A stretch of 62,526 nucleotides of DNA from Cytophagales bacterium (GTDB taxonomy: Bacteria > Bacteroidota > Bacteroidia > Cytophagales > Cyclobacteriaceae). Below are positions 17,208-26,700 of this stretch, one piece after another; position 1 is the stretch's first letter, and each line of letters begins with the position of its first letter. The stretch covers positions 1 to 62,526 of the forward strand of contig JAKSDQ010000111.1 in assembly GCA_022360015.1 (NCBI GenBank). Reading direction: 5' to 3'. The notes beneath the pieces are model-generated. The model saw nothing but the letters and a program-made list of their open reading frames with translations, was not told where the DNA came from and did no database searches. The translations under genes and the position numbers were made by a program.

Positions 17208-17659
17208 ATGAAAGGTTAAAAGCATTGTACAAAGAAGTGATACTACAGCACAGTAAGGAGCCTTTTCATTTTGGCAAAAAGGAGGATTGCGATCATGTGA
17301 TCGTTGCCAATAATCCGGTTTGCGGGGACAATTATAAATTCTATGTCAATGCGGAAAAACAAACACTCAAGGATGTGTACTTTCATGGATTCGGCTGTGC
17401 TATTTCCAAGGCTTCCAACGCTGTTTTGGTACAGTTAATCAGTGATCAGGACTTGAAAAAAGCTTATGCCACCTGCTGTGCTTTTCTTGATTACCTGGAT
17501 AACCGGAACAATGCGCCGAAAACGGTGACGGATCCTGCATTTGAAGCTTTTTCAGCGGTTCATGAATTTCCATCCAGAATGGATTGTGCTACACTGGGAT
17601 GGCGCGAGGTGAAAAAATTCCTGGAAAATATGAAAGAAGTCCGATACAGTGCTCAGTAG
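17204..17659 (+). CDS. sufU: SufU-type Fe-S scaffold / sulfur-transfer protein, 151 aa
   Basis: I use ATG 17204, which overlaps the sufS stop by four bases, rather than a TTG two codons upstream. The three zinc or cluster-binding cysteines of the IscU/SufU fold are present, in NPVCGDNYKF, GFGCAISKASN and RMDCATLGWREVK. In SufU proteins a zinc at this site accepts persulfide sulfur from SufS. The gene ends seven bases into the convergent xdhC gene. Confidence 0.9.
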   Translation: MNERLKALYKEVILQHSKEPFHFGKKEDCDHVIVANNPVCGDNYKFYVNAEKQTLKDVYFHGFGCAISKASNAVLVQLISDQDLKKAYATCCAFLDYLDNRNNAPKTVTDPAFEAFSAVHEFPSRMDCATLGWREVKKFLENMKEVRYSAQ

Positions 17660-18690
17660 AAAGCATTTTTAGCCTTAACAATAGCGCCTATGACACTCAA
17701 CGCGATTTCCCTGGGTGTTTTAGCTTTGATATCCATACCGATAGGGGCATCGATTCTCTCGGCAATAAGTGCTTCTGAAAATCCCAGTTGTTTTAGTCTC
17801 TCGATCCTTTTGGCATGGGTTTTACGACTGCCCAATGCGCCGATGTAAGTTAAGTTAGCAGGTAAAAGGATTTCAAGGGCGTTGTCATCTATTTTAGGGT
17901 CGTGTGATAAAACCGCTGCATAGGTATAGGCATCCAGCGTAAATTCCTGTAGTACCTCCGACGGATACTTTTCAATAATCCTGTCGGGCGCAACCCTGAA
18001 AGCGGTCTTTTGGGCAAATGCTCCCCTGGGATCAATAACAATCACCTCGAAATCAAACAGTTTGGCCAGTTGCACCAGATCTGCTGTGATATGCGCTGCA
18101 CCGATGATAAGCAATTGATTCCTTCTCGGAAAGACATGTACAAAATATTGATCATCTTCAAATTCAACGACACCATTTTTTCGTTGATTGAAAATTTCTA
18201 TGGCTTGATCGATTAACGCTTCCGGTAAATGTGCTCCGGTAAAGGACTTATCCGTTGAAACCAGGGTATTTAAATTTTCACCGGTAGCCAGTTTTGTTAC
18301 CAGGAGGCAGCTTGTATTGGAATCAAGATTTTTCTCCAGTTGATCCCAAACCTCCAGTTGCTCCGGATGGCCGGTGCAGGCCATGAATTTTTCGACAAAA
18401 ACCATGATTTTACCACCGCAACTTAATCCTACCGTCCAGGCATCTTCGTCCGACACACCGTAAGACAGCTTTTCTCCACCACCCTCACTGATAAAGTGCT
18501 GTGCTGCCTTGATTACAGCCCCCTCTACACATCCGCCACTCACTGAGCCGGCCATCTCCATTTTGTCCGAGACGATCATAGAAGAACCCACCGGCCTTGG
18601 CGAAGATCCCCAGGTGGCAATGACCCTGGCCAGTGCAAACGGCTTATCTTCCCTGAGCCAGGCCTGAATGGATGGTAGTAACTCTTTCAT
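17653..18690 (-). CDS. xdhC: XdhC-family molybdenum-cofactor insertion protein, 345 aa
   Basis: XdhC/CoxI-type protein that binds molybdenum cofactor, supports its sulfuration and hands it to xanthine dehydrogenase-like enzymes. The N-terminal XdhC_CoxI domain shows FALARVIATWGSSPRPVGSS and GSVSGGCVEGAVI with the conserved cysteine. The C-terminal Rossmann domain shows LLIIGAAHITADLVQLAKLF and then YIGALGSRKTHAKRIERL. The length fits. It converges on sufU with a 7-bp overlap. The enzyme it serves is not in this window. Confidence 0.9.
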   Translation of the reverse strand: MKELLPSIQAWLREDKPFALARVIATWGSSPRPVGSSMIVSDKMEMAGSVSGGCVEGAVIKAAQHFISEGGGEKLSYGVSDEDAWTVGLSCGGKIMVFVEKFMACTGHPEQLEVWDQLEKNLDSNTSCLLVTKLATGENLNTLVSTDKSFTGAHLPEALIDQAIEIFNQRKNGVVEFEDDQYFVHVFPRRNQLLIIGAAHITADLVQLAKLFDFEVIVIDPRGAFAQKTAFRVAPDRIIEKYPSEVLQEFTLDAYTYAAVLSHDPKIDDNALEILLPANLTYIGALGSRKTHAKRIERLKQLGFSEALIAERIDAPIGMDIKAKTPREIALSVIGAIVKAKNAFY

Positions 18691-18898
18691 ATCTAATTAT
18701 CGATGAATTGTACGTTGGTTTTATCAAAAAACACTATATTCGGATACTACTGTTTGTTAATATACGAAATGCAATCCAATTGTATCGACCATACAGATAA
18801 AATGTTAACTAAAAAAGTATGAGCATTATGCCAACCCATCGCAGGATTTGTTGTTTATATGTATACCGCTCATTGGACGGGTTTTAAGCTTTTGATAT

Positions 18899-19984
18899 AT
18901 GGCATTAAAGATATTGGTTGGAACTTCGAAGGGGGTTGTCATTGTTGAAAAGAAAGAAGGTGCATGGAACATAGCTGACATTCGGTTTTTAGGAATGCCG
19001 GTTTCCATGTTGTTTGTCGATCCGGTCACCGGCAGGTGGTGGGTGGCTTTGGATCATAAACACTGGGGATCAAAATTGCACTTTACCGAAGACCAGGGAA
19101 ACACATGGCATGAAGTAGCGGTGCCGGCCTACACAGGCCTGGAAAACAAAGCGCATAAAGCGGTGAAACTAAAAAAAATATGGGTTATGGAAAATGCTGG
19201 TCCGGACCGGCCCGGTTGTCTGTGGCTGGGTACCGAGCCCGGAGGGTTGTTTTACAGTGATGACAACGGCCAGACGTTCCGGTTGAATACAGGCCTCTGG
19301 AATCATCCCAGCAGGGCTAACGAAAACCAGTGGTTCGGTGCAGGCAGGGATCACCCTTTTATTCATTCTATTGTTACAGACCCACGGGATCAGGATACCC
19401 TGTTTGTCGCAGTTAGTTGCGCCGGTGTTTTTGGCAGCAGGGATAATGGTAAAAGCTGGGTGGTCAGAAACAACGGCCTGGAAGCCACTTATTTGCCAAA
19501 GCCGAATGTTGAAGTAGGCCACGATCCGCATTTGATGCTGGCCTGTAAGGCAAATCCGGATGTTATGTGGCAACAAAATCATTGTGGGATTTTCAGGACG
19601 GTGGATCAGGGGTGCCAATGGAAAAAAGTGAGCGGCGCTAATGGCTATCCACATTACGGTTTTGCCCTGGCTATCGAAGAAGAAAACCCGGATGAGGCCT
19701 GGGTGATTCCTGCACAAAGTGATGAGATCAGGGTGGCGGTTGATTTGCGCATGTCGGTCTGTTACACCGCAGATGCCGGCAATAGCTGGATACGGCAGGA
19801 AGCAGGGTTGCCGGGTTCCAACGCTTTTGGTATTGTGTTAAGGCATGCATTTGCAAAGGAAGACGCTTTGCTGGTTTTTGGCACCAATAATGGCAATTTG
19901 TTTTTATCAGAGGACAAGGGAAAAAGTTGGTTGAGGGTTTCAGGCGATCTGGCTCCTGTCAACTATATTAAAATAGTTTTGTGA
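18899..19984 (+). CDS. Asp-box (BNR/VPS10-like) beta-propeller protein, 361 aa
   Basis: Six or more Asp-box turns are spaced along the protein: DQGNTWHEV, DNGQTFRLN, DNGKSWVVR, DQGCQWKKV, DAGNSWIRQ and DKGKSWLRV. These mark successive blades of a sialidase/sortilin-like propeller. No signal peptide or sialidase catalytic arginine triad is evident, so a cytosolic binding or unknown enzymatic role is more likely than a sialidase. A stretch with ANENQWFGAGRDHPFIHSI is typical of bacterial BNR proteins often called glycosyl hydrolases. It lies 106 bp before the CoxG-like gene on the same strand. Confidence 0.75.
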   Translation: MALKILVGTSKGVVIVEKKEGAWNIADIRFLGMPVSMLFVDPVTGRWWVALDHKHWGSKLHFTEDQGNTWHEVAVPAYTGLENKAHKAVKLKKIWVMENAGPDRPGCLWLGTEPGGLFYSDDNGQTFRLNTGLWNHPSRANENQWFGAGRDHPFIHSIVTDPRDQDTLFVAVSCAGVFGSRDNGKSWVVRNNGLEATYLPKPNVEVGHDPHLMLACKANPDVMWQQNHCGIFRTVDQGCQWKKVSGANGYPHYGFALAIEEENPDEAWVIPAQSDEIRVAVDLRMSVCYTADAGNSWIRQEAGLPGSNAFGIVLRHAFAKEDALLVFGTNNGNLFLSEDKGKSWLRVSGDLAPVNYIKIVL

Positions 19985-20089
19985 AAGCTCACCCCTTTTT
20001 CTCGAAGTAATTATCAAAAAATCAAACAAACCGGACACAAATTATTTTTAATAATCAGGTCAATGTTTCTTAATTTAAAAGCTTTACGA

Positions 20090-20647
20090 ATGAAGACACT
20101 TATAGAGAAGACATTCCAGGTGGAAGAGCCAGCGGCAAAAACCTGGGAATATCTGAGTGATCCGGCCAAAATTGTAAATTGTGTGCCGGGGGCATCCCTT
20201 ACTGAAAAAATTGATGACAGCCGGTACAAAGGCGAAGTGGTCGCCAAATTTGGCCCGGTTAAAGCCAGGTATAATGGCGAGATTACGATTGAAGCATCAG
20301 ATGATTCGACTTATAAAATGGTGTTGAAAGGCAAAGGCCTGGATGCTAAAGGCAAAGGAAGTGCTGAAATGCAAATGCATGGAAAGCTGAACGAGAACGC
20401 CAACGGTACGGAAGTTGATTTTTCGATGGAATTAGCTATCACCGGTATGTTGGCGCAATTCGGGGCGAGGCTTATCAAAGATGTTTCCGATCAGCTACTC
20501 AATCAGTTTATAACTAACTTCAAGGATTTATTGCAAGGAAAAGATGTGGATAATTCCATGAATGCCGGCAAGGTAATGGGAACGATGGTGAAGCATAAGC
20601 TCGGCGGAATTTTTGGTGAAGAAAAAAAGGACTCGGAAAACTCATAA
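20090..20647 (+). CDS. CoxG-like SRPBCC-domain protein, 185 aa
   Basis: The start is set at ATG 20090 (MKTLIEKTFQVEEPAAKTWE), the normal beginning of CoxG/SRPBCC proteins; an in-frame ATG nine codons earlier is less likely. The fold is marked by WEYLSDPAKIVNCVPGASL and YKGEVVAKFGPVKARYNGEI, and the last helix by GARLIKDVSDQLLNQFITNF. In carbon monoxide dehydrogenase operons CoxG helps recruit the molybdoenzyme to the membrane. Its presence near moeA and xdhC supports a molybdenum-hydroxylase link. A terminator follows at once. Confidence 0.85.
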   Translation: MKTLIEKTFQVEEPAAKTWEYLSDPAKIVNCVPGASLTEKIDDSRYKGEVVAKFGPVKARYNGEITIEASDDSTYKMVLKGKGLDAKGKGSAEMQMHGKLNENANGTEVDFSMELAITGMLAQFGARLIKDVSDQLLNQFITNFKDLLQGKDVDNSMNAGKVMGTMVKHKLGGIFGEEKKDSENS

Positions 20648-20672
20648 AAAGACCGCTCTCTGGCGGCCTTTT
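20647..20672 (+). terminator. Intrinsic terminator after the CoxG-like gene
   Basis: AAAAGACCGC (20647-20656) pairs with GCGGCCTTTT (20663-20672) with one mismatch around a short loop. It overlaps the stop codon and serves the convergent pair of CoxG-like and small heat-shock genes. Confidence 0.75.
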
Positions 20673-20693
20673 GTAATCTGTGATGTATTATGA

Positions 20694-21131
20694 TTATTTT
20701 ACCGTGATGGTATTTTTGAGTTTCTTCTTTTCATCTTTCGGCACAAAAAGATTCAGAATTCCGGCTTCATATTTAGCCTCGATCTTTTCCGCATTTACAC
20801 TTTTGGGTAATTTGAAAGACTTGCTGAAGGTTCCGTATTGTGTTTCAACGCTGTGGTAGTTTTTACCCTTATCTTCGTTAACAAACTTCCTTTCACCGCT
20901 GATGGTTAAAAAGTTATCATTTACCTCAATGTTGAAATCCTCTTTTTTCATTCCCGGTGCTGCCAGGCTTACTTCGAAGCCTGTTTCAGTTTCGGCGATA
21001 TCTACCTTGGGCAGAAAGCTCCTGGTGCTACCTGCTACATTGAACCTTTCGTTAAAGAAATTATCCAATAGTGAGCTGAAGTTGGCAGGTACATAATCAT
21101 TAAAGTCGTTTCTATATTTTACTAGTGTCAT
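20694..21131 (-). CDS. Small heat-shock protein, Hsp20/alpha-crystallin family, 145 aa
   Basis: An ATP-independent holdase. The alpha-crystallin domain runs from about residue 42 (LPKVDIAETETGFEV) through APGMKKEDFNIEVNDNFLTI to the conserved end GILNLFVPK. The C-terminal tail NTITVK carries the I-x-V-type oligomer anchor. The N-terminus (FSSLLDNFFNERF) is the usual Bacteroidota type. It is a single-gene unit; I could not assign its promoter. Confidence 0.92.
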   Translation of the reverse strand: MTLVKYRNDFNDYVPANFSSLLDNFFNERFNVAGSTRSFLPKVDIAETETGFEVSLAAPGMKKEDFNIEVNDNFLTISGERKFVNEDKGKNYHSVETQYGTFSKSFKLPKSVNAEKIEAKYEAGILNLFVPKDEKKKLKNTITVK

Positions 21132-21255
21132 TGTTATAATTTTTTTGGTTTTACATTCAATTTCAAATTCAGTTTACCCTAGCGTAAAAATTGTACCAAT
21201 CCAATTTTTAATTGTTTTTAAGTCAAAATGGCACCACTTGATTAAATTTTTTAGA

Positions 21256-21280
21256 TAAAAATGCCATTATGGCATTTTTT
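21256..21280. terminator. Symmetric hairpin with T-run, unassigned
   Basis: aaaaatgcca / tggcattttt around a three-base loop looks like a bidirectional intrinsic terminator. It stands in the 290-bp divergent spacer between the heat-shock gene and the next gene, where no transcript is known to end. It may close a short untranslated RNA or be an operator. Confidence 0.45.
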
Positions 21281-21421
21281 TAAACATTCTTGGGCTTTAT
21301 GAAGATGGCTTGTTGTTTTTTTTCTTTTCCTGGTTAACATGAAACAATATGAGTTAAAAAAGACGTTGTTTAAAGTGTGAAAAATAAATGGAAAAAAATC
21401 CAAATCCTCTATTTTTGCTGA

Positions 21422-21805
21422 ATGGTAAGAAAGTTAAGAAATAGTAGATTCATAAACCTTTTTTATGGCTTCATGGCGCTCTACATGCTTAACATATGCA
21501 TCGATTCACCTGATGCCTTGCCCAATGATATACCTGAAGATTTGTCTGTTAACGATCAGGAGAGCCTCATAGAGCTAATTGTTGAAAAGGTTTTAGGATA
21601 TGAAGAAGCCATTCCCGAACACGATGACAGCGATCCCCACCAGGATACGACGGTGAAAGGCCATGTAGACCATTTTGTTTTGCCTTTTTTTAAATCAAAA
21701 TTTGACCATCGGCCCGACAAAGGAAAAAAACAAAACAACTCAGTTTATTTTTTACATTTTCCTGTTCATTACCTGGAAATTCACCTGCCCCCACCGGAAG
21801 CTTAA
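21422..21805 (+). CDS. Conserved hypothetical protein, 127 aa, paired with next gene
   Basis: The N-terminus has one hydrophobic helix (FINLFYGFMALYMLNICI) followed by DSPDALPNDIPEDLSVNDQE and an acidic, histidine-bearing region (PEHDDSDPHQD), ending in a short hydrophobic piece and PPPEA. It is predicted to be exported or membrane-anchored. It is followed after 84 bp by a barrel-like protein with the HAEPLYIDLIRDLG signature. I recall this pair as recurrent in Bacteroidota, with no known function. Confidence 0.6.
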   Translation: MVRKLRNSRFINLFYGFMALYMLNICIDSPDALPNDIPEDLSVNDQESLIELIVEKVLGYEEAIPEHDDSDPHQDTTVKGHVDHFVLPFFKSKFDHRPDKGKKQNNSVYFLHFPVHYLEIHLPPPEA

Positions 21806-21889
21806 TTTGTTTCACGGAACCAATTTCAAGCTGTTTTCACCCTGAAGACAGATAAATACCTCTTGTCTGATAACATAAAACAAATTAAG

Positions 21890-22759
21890 ATGAAAAGTGA
21901 ATTTTTGATATACATTCTCTTAACAATCATAGTATTTTCTCATCCATCCTTCGCTCAAACCGAAAACCTTAACACGGTAAAAGACAGCCTTTATATTCAG
22001 GAAGTAGAAGAGAAGCGCGAACCTGCCAAAGTGCTGCACGCGGAACCCCTTTATATTGACCTTATCCGGGATCTCGGTGCCCGAAAAGGGGAAAAAGAGT
22101 GGAACGTTGGCATTGAAATCATTGATAATGAAGACTTCGACCAATACGGAACACTGGTAGAATACGAATGGGCACCCCTGAACAGACTTGGTCTTGAGGT
22201 AGAGCTCCCATTTACTTTTTACTACCCTACCGGGGAAAATGGAAGTGCCCCGGGAAGTAAACTGAATAGCTTAAAGCTGGCGGCGCAGTATTCGTTTTTT
22301 GTATCTGAAAAACATAAGACGAGTCTGGCCATCGGGTATATTCATGAATTTGAACTGGTTGAATTTGATAACTATGGTCGTGAAAGGCTTATTGAGGGAA
22401 ACCTTTTCAACCCCTTCTTTATAGCCGCCAAACGGTGGGGCGACAATTTCCATACGCTGGTTTATACAGGACCGGGCATTGAACGTCCTGTCAATGGCAA
22501 TGAAACGAATGTGAGCTGGGAGATAAACAGTAATATGCACTATATGATTTCCGGAACAAGAAATTTTTTAGGGATTGAATTTAACAAAACGGTCGAAAAC
22601 GGTGATTTCGATATGACCATAAGACCGCAAATGAGGGTTGGCATTGCCGATAACTTACTCATTGGTATTGTTACAGGCATACCCATAAAGCGGGAAAACC
22701 AGCGATTCAGTTCCTTTTTAAGGCTAATTTACGAGCCGGGGCACCAGAAGGACCATTAA
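21890..22759 (+). CDS. Outer-membrane barrel-like protein with HAEPLYIDLIRDLGARKG motif, 289 aa
   Basis: ATG 21890 is preferred over one nine codons upstream, since MKSEFLIYILLTIIVFSHPSFAQ is a clean signal peptide. The mature part carries VLHAEPLYIDLIRDLGARKG, conserved in this Bacteroidota family, then beta-rich segments: YEWAPLNRLGLEVELPFTFY, AAQYSFFVSEKHKTSLAIGY, FHTLVYTGPGIE and MTIRPQMRVGIADNLLIGI. This fits an MetA-pathway-type outer-membrane barrel (PF13557-like). The likely site is the outer membrane; substrate and partner are unknown. Confidence 0.75.
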   Translation: MKSEFLIYILLTIIVFSHPSFAQTENLNTVKDSLYIQEVEEKREPAKVLHAEPLYIDLIRDLGARKGEKEWNVGIEIIDNEDFDQYGTLVEYEWAPLNRLGLEVELPFTFYYPTGENGSAPGSKLNSLKLAAQYSFFVSEKHKTSLAIGYIHEFELVEFDNYGRERLIEGNLFNPFFIAAKRWGDNFHTLVYTGPGIERPVNGNETNVSWEINSNMHYMISGTRNFLGIEFNKTVENGDFDMTIRPQMRVGIADNLLIGIVTGIPIKRENQRFSSFLRLIYEPGHQKDH

Positions 22760-23278
22760 TTAGTGGTCCTTCATCAGCTTTGCTATCAGTTTAATTCATA
22801 TATACATATAATGATCGATCGTTTAATTGTAATTGAAAAGGATTAATCGCATGACTGTCGCGTTCGTTCAGCTACACCGCTGGCGACTCGAAGGCACTGA
22901 ATAGTTTTCTTAAAAAACTATTTGTGGATAAAACCATGCTTTCCGCCGCCTCATTGGCCCAACCAGAAGACTGGATATCCAGGGGAAATATGACCACGGC
23001 CAGCATTCGGGAATATCACTTTCAATATCTGGATGTTTCAGATAGCATACTGGCGTCATTCCGGATTAATCCATTAAGAAGAGGGCGAGAAAAAGTATTC
23101 GGGAATATCACTATTCCATTGATTGGGATAGCTGATGATGACGCAGGTAACAGTACCCTAAAAGCCATTCAAATAGATAATTTTTAATCGACACATTTTT
23201 TCATATTTTAGCTCCCGGATTTTTCTATATGTTTCCGTTAAAGACATGGCTTAGGGAGTTTTAAATAAATTTTTTGCA
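22760..23278. other. Degraded intergenic region with one doubtful ORF
   Basis: Apart from the frame at 22924-23187, I see only a small stem-loop, AATAGTTTT / AAAACTATT, at 22900-22922. The stretch reads like eroded coding DNA (short frames closed by stops), matching the frameshifted gene just after it. Confidence 0.35.
22924..23187 (+). CDS. Doubtful hypothetical ORF, 87 aa
   Basis: A GTG-started frame with MLSAASLAQPEDWISRGN and SDSILASFRINPLRRGRE. No signal peptide, family or neighbour link is recognised. It begins right after a hairpin and an in-frame stop, so it may be the tail of a lost gene. Confidence 0.3.
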   Translation: MDKTMLSAASLAQPEDWISRGNMTTASIREYHFQYLDVSDSILASFRINPLRRGREKVFGNITIPLIGIADDDAGNSTLKAIQIDNF

Positions 23279-23562
23279 ATGAACAGGATTTTTCAAACCT
23301 TGTTTTTTTAGTTGGCTGCTGCAGCGCCTTTGCCCAACAGCTCATATCAGATGGCCCTTATGTTTTTCAGGAAGGAGATAAATGGATAGCATACAGTGTC
23401 CGGGATGGCAAAGTAATCAATATTGACACGCGTCATTCGGAGGAAAAAAGTGAGGCTTTACTGATTTGCAAAGGAAAGACTTACAGGGTAGATATCCATG
23501 GAAAGCGCCGGCTTTTATTCGGGAAAAATAATCCCGGGAATGATGGTGTAGCTGTATTGTAA
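23279..23562 (+). pseudogene. Small secreted protein with T-run frameshift
   Basis: ATG 23279 opens MNRIFQTLFF and then meets a stop, because the run tttttt t at 23303-23309 has seven T. One more T would give MNRIFQTLFFLVGCCSAFAQ, a good signal peptide, followed by LISDGPYVFQEGDKWIAYSV and a lysine-rich tail ending in NDGVAVL at 23562, a 94-residue protein. The frame after the run is fully open. It is either a true loss-of-function indel, a sequencing error or a phase-variable homopolymer. The family is not recognised. Confidence 0.7.
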
Positions 23563-23770
23563 ATGATTGTTTCGCTCTTGAAATAAAATCGGAGGGGGTT
23601 AGGTGAAACTATTAATAGTATGACCCAATTCAGATTTTTTTAACTTTTTTATGGATTAGCCCTGTTTTTCATATCCTTTTTATAGTTACTTTTTACCTCA
23701 CCGAGGTATTATTATATAGAGTAAGGCATATACTTTAGGTTAAACTTTTTATCTTTAACTATTTAAAGTT

Positions 23771-26700
23771 ATGAAAAGATTTTTACGCCTGGCCCCCCTG
23801 TTTTTCCTAACGACTCCGTGGATTTTTGGGCAGGAAAAGCCAGATTTTTATACCAGCCAATGGAGCGAGGTGCACAAATATGAATTGGCATATTTACCCG
23901 AATCCGCCCTGGCAAAAACTGATTCCATTTACATACATGCTAAAAATGACAACAATTATGTTCAGTTGGTGAAAGCCATGATCTTTCAGGCAAAGTTTGC
24001 CACAACCCTAAAAGAAGATCATGAGATACATATTGTCAATCACTTTAAAAAGGAAATGGCAAGCAGTGAAACCCCATTGCGAAACATCCTTGAAAGTATG
24101 CTGGCCCATATTTATTGGCAATATTATCAAAAGAATCGCTGGAAATTTTATCGAAGAACCAGAACCGGTGAAAAGGTGAACAAAGAAGATTTCAGGACCT
24201 GGGATTTAAGCACCATTTTTCAGGAAATACACGATCACTTTCAAAATTCTCTCCAAAATCCTGCACACTTACAGGCAATTGATCTCGGAGAAATCGATGA
24301 ACTGTTAATAAAGTATCAGGGCTCCGGGCAATACAGGCCCACCTTATACGATTTCATAGCACATAATGCCCTGGCCTTCTACACGGTCTCAGAAAGTAGT
24401 TTGACACAACCTGTCGATAAATTTGAAATGCGTGATGAGGGTTATTTCAATGATCCTGATTTTAACGAATCTCCAATAACCACAGACTCGCTTTCTTTGG
24501 ACTTGAATGCCCTGAGAATCTACCGCCAGTTGTGCCGGTTTCATGAATTAAGAAAAGATACTTCGGCTTACGTGATGTTGGAGGTGGAGCGATTGGCGTT
24601 TTTAAAAAATCATGGGATCTTTGATGATCCGGATCAATTGTATATCGATGCCTTGCATAAATTGAAGGATAAATTCGGTACACATCCGGGCAGTACTTTG
24701 ATAGATTTCAAACTGGCCGAAATCTTATTCAAGCAAGGGGCGGCTTATAGTCCAAACAAGAATGACGCACCACAATTTAAGAAAAAGGAAGCGCTGATAA
24801 TATGTGAGCAGGCCATTCACAAATTTCCGGAAAGCACAGGTGCCAGACAATGCCGCGAGCTAAAGAATCGTATACTGACTCCAGCCTTGTCTTTGGTTGC
24901 CGAAGGTTTTATTCCCATCAATACGCCTTCGAGAATACTTGTCCGATATGCTAACCTCGACCATCTGCAATTTTCCGTATGGCGCATTCGGGAAGACCAA
25001 AAAATCGAATACCGGCACTTAAAAAATGATTCGTCCGCATTAGCGTTCATCGGGCAATTAAAACAGCTTGAATTCTGGGATTTCAACATGACCGATCTGA
25101 ATGACTACCAGGAACATACCACAGAGGCCGTCCTGCCCCCATTGCCACAAGGGCAGTATATAATCATCGCCAAAGCCCCTGACCTGGAAAATGTTTACGG
25201 GTATGCACTGACGCAAATTACTGATCTTGTTTTGGTAGAAAATTCAATGAGCAAGATAAACCGGTATCAGGTACTTGACAGAAATAATGGTTCTCCTGTC
25301 GAGGGTGCAAATATTCATTTCAGTAACCTTCGGAGTAATAATAACAGGCCGGATTTTGATAAAACACTTACTACGGATGAAAAGGGTTTTGCCATGGTGA
25401 AAAAAGATGACCACCACTATGACGACCTGAGGGCCATGGTGACTGCCGGAAGCGATACAGCGAGATTTGGCAATTACCACATATCCAGGGATTATTATAT
25501 AAAAGGTGAGGAAAATGACATACAACCCATTCATGCTAAACCTTTTATTCTTACCGACCGGAGCATTTATCGCCCCGGACAAAATGTTTTTTTTAAGGGA
25601 ATTCTTACTAAAAAACAAGGTGATAAGCTATCTGTGGTTCCGGGTGAATTTGTGGAGGTGTATTTTAATGATCCCAATGATGATGAAATCAGTTACTTAC
25701 GATTAAAAACCAATGAATTTGGTTCTTTTAGCGGGGAATTTAAAATCCCCTCCAAGGGCCTTACCGGTAAATATAATATTTCGGCAGAAGAAGATGTTGA
25801 AGGGGACAGCCAATTCTATGACGATGAAATCGATGATTTTGAATGGAATGAAGCCTACATATCGGTCGAAGAGTATAAAAGGCCAAGGTTTGAAGTTTCA
25901 TTTGAAGCGGTAACAAATTCTTTCAAACTAAAGGATACTGTATCGATTGAAGGCAAGGCTATAGCATTTACCGGGGCAGCGGTCACCAACGCCAAGGTAG
26001 TGTATAAAGTTACCAGAACAGTGCGCTATCCACCCTGGTATTATTGGAGAAACCGGCAAAGTTATATCACCTCACCCTCCAGGGAAATTACCAGTGGTGA
26101 AACTACCACCACCTCAGATGGGTTTTTTTTAATCGATTTCAAAGCCATCCCTGATGAACAGGTCCCTGAGGATGAGTTTCCGGTATTTAAATATCGAATT
26201 ACGGCTGATGTGACAGATATCAATGGCGAGACAAGAAGTGCTGAGGCCATCGTGAAAGTAGGCTATCACACCATGGATATTAGTATCGATACCCCGGATA
26301 TCATTACGAAAAACCGGAAAGGCCAACCCGTCAAATTAAAAGCACAGAACCTTAACGGGCAAAAAATGAATGCGAAGGGCACGTTGCGGGTATATCGACT
26401 CAGGTTTGCTGACAAAATATTACGTGACCGCCCCTGGCCGGCACCGGATTTGCCGGTTTTGTCGAAAGAAGCGTTCCTGAAGCTTTTTCCGCATGATGCC
26501 TATGGGCAAGACGCCGGTAAAAAAGAGCAGGCAAGGGGAAAATTGGTATATTCATCGCCTTTTGATACGGCGTCTGGCGATAGTATACTTTTACCGGTAG
26601 ATAAACACTGGCAAGTCGGCGACTATGTTATTGAAGTGGAATCAAAGGACGAATTCGATCAACCGGTTACCGGCAAAAGGAAATTCGGACTTAGAGATGC

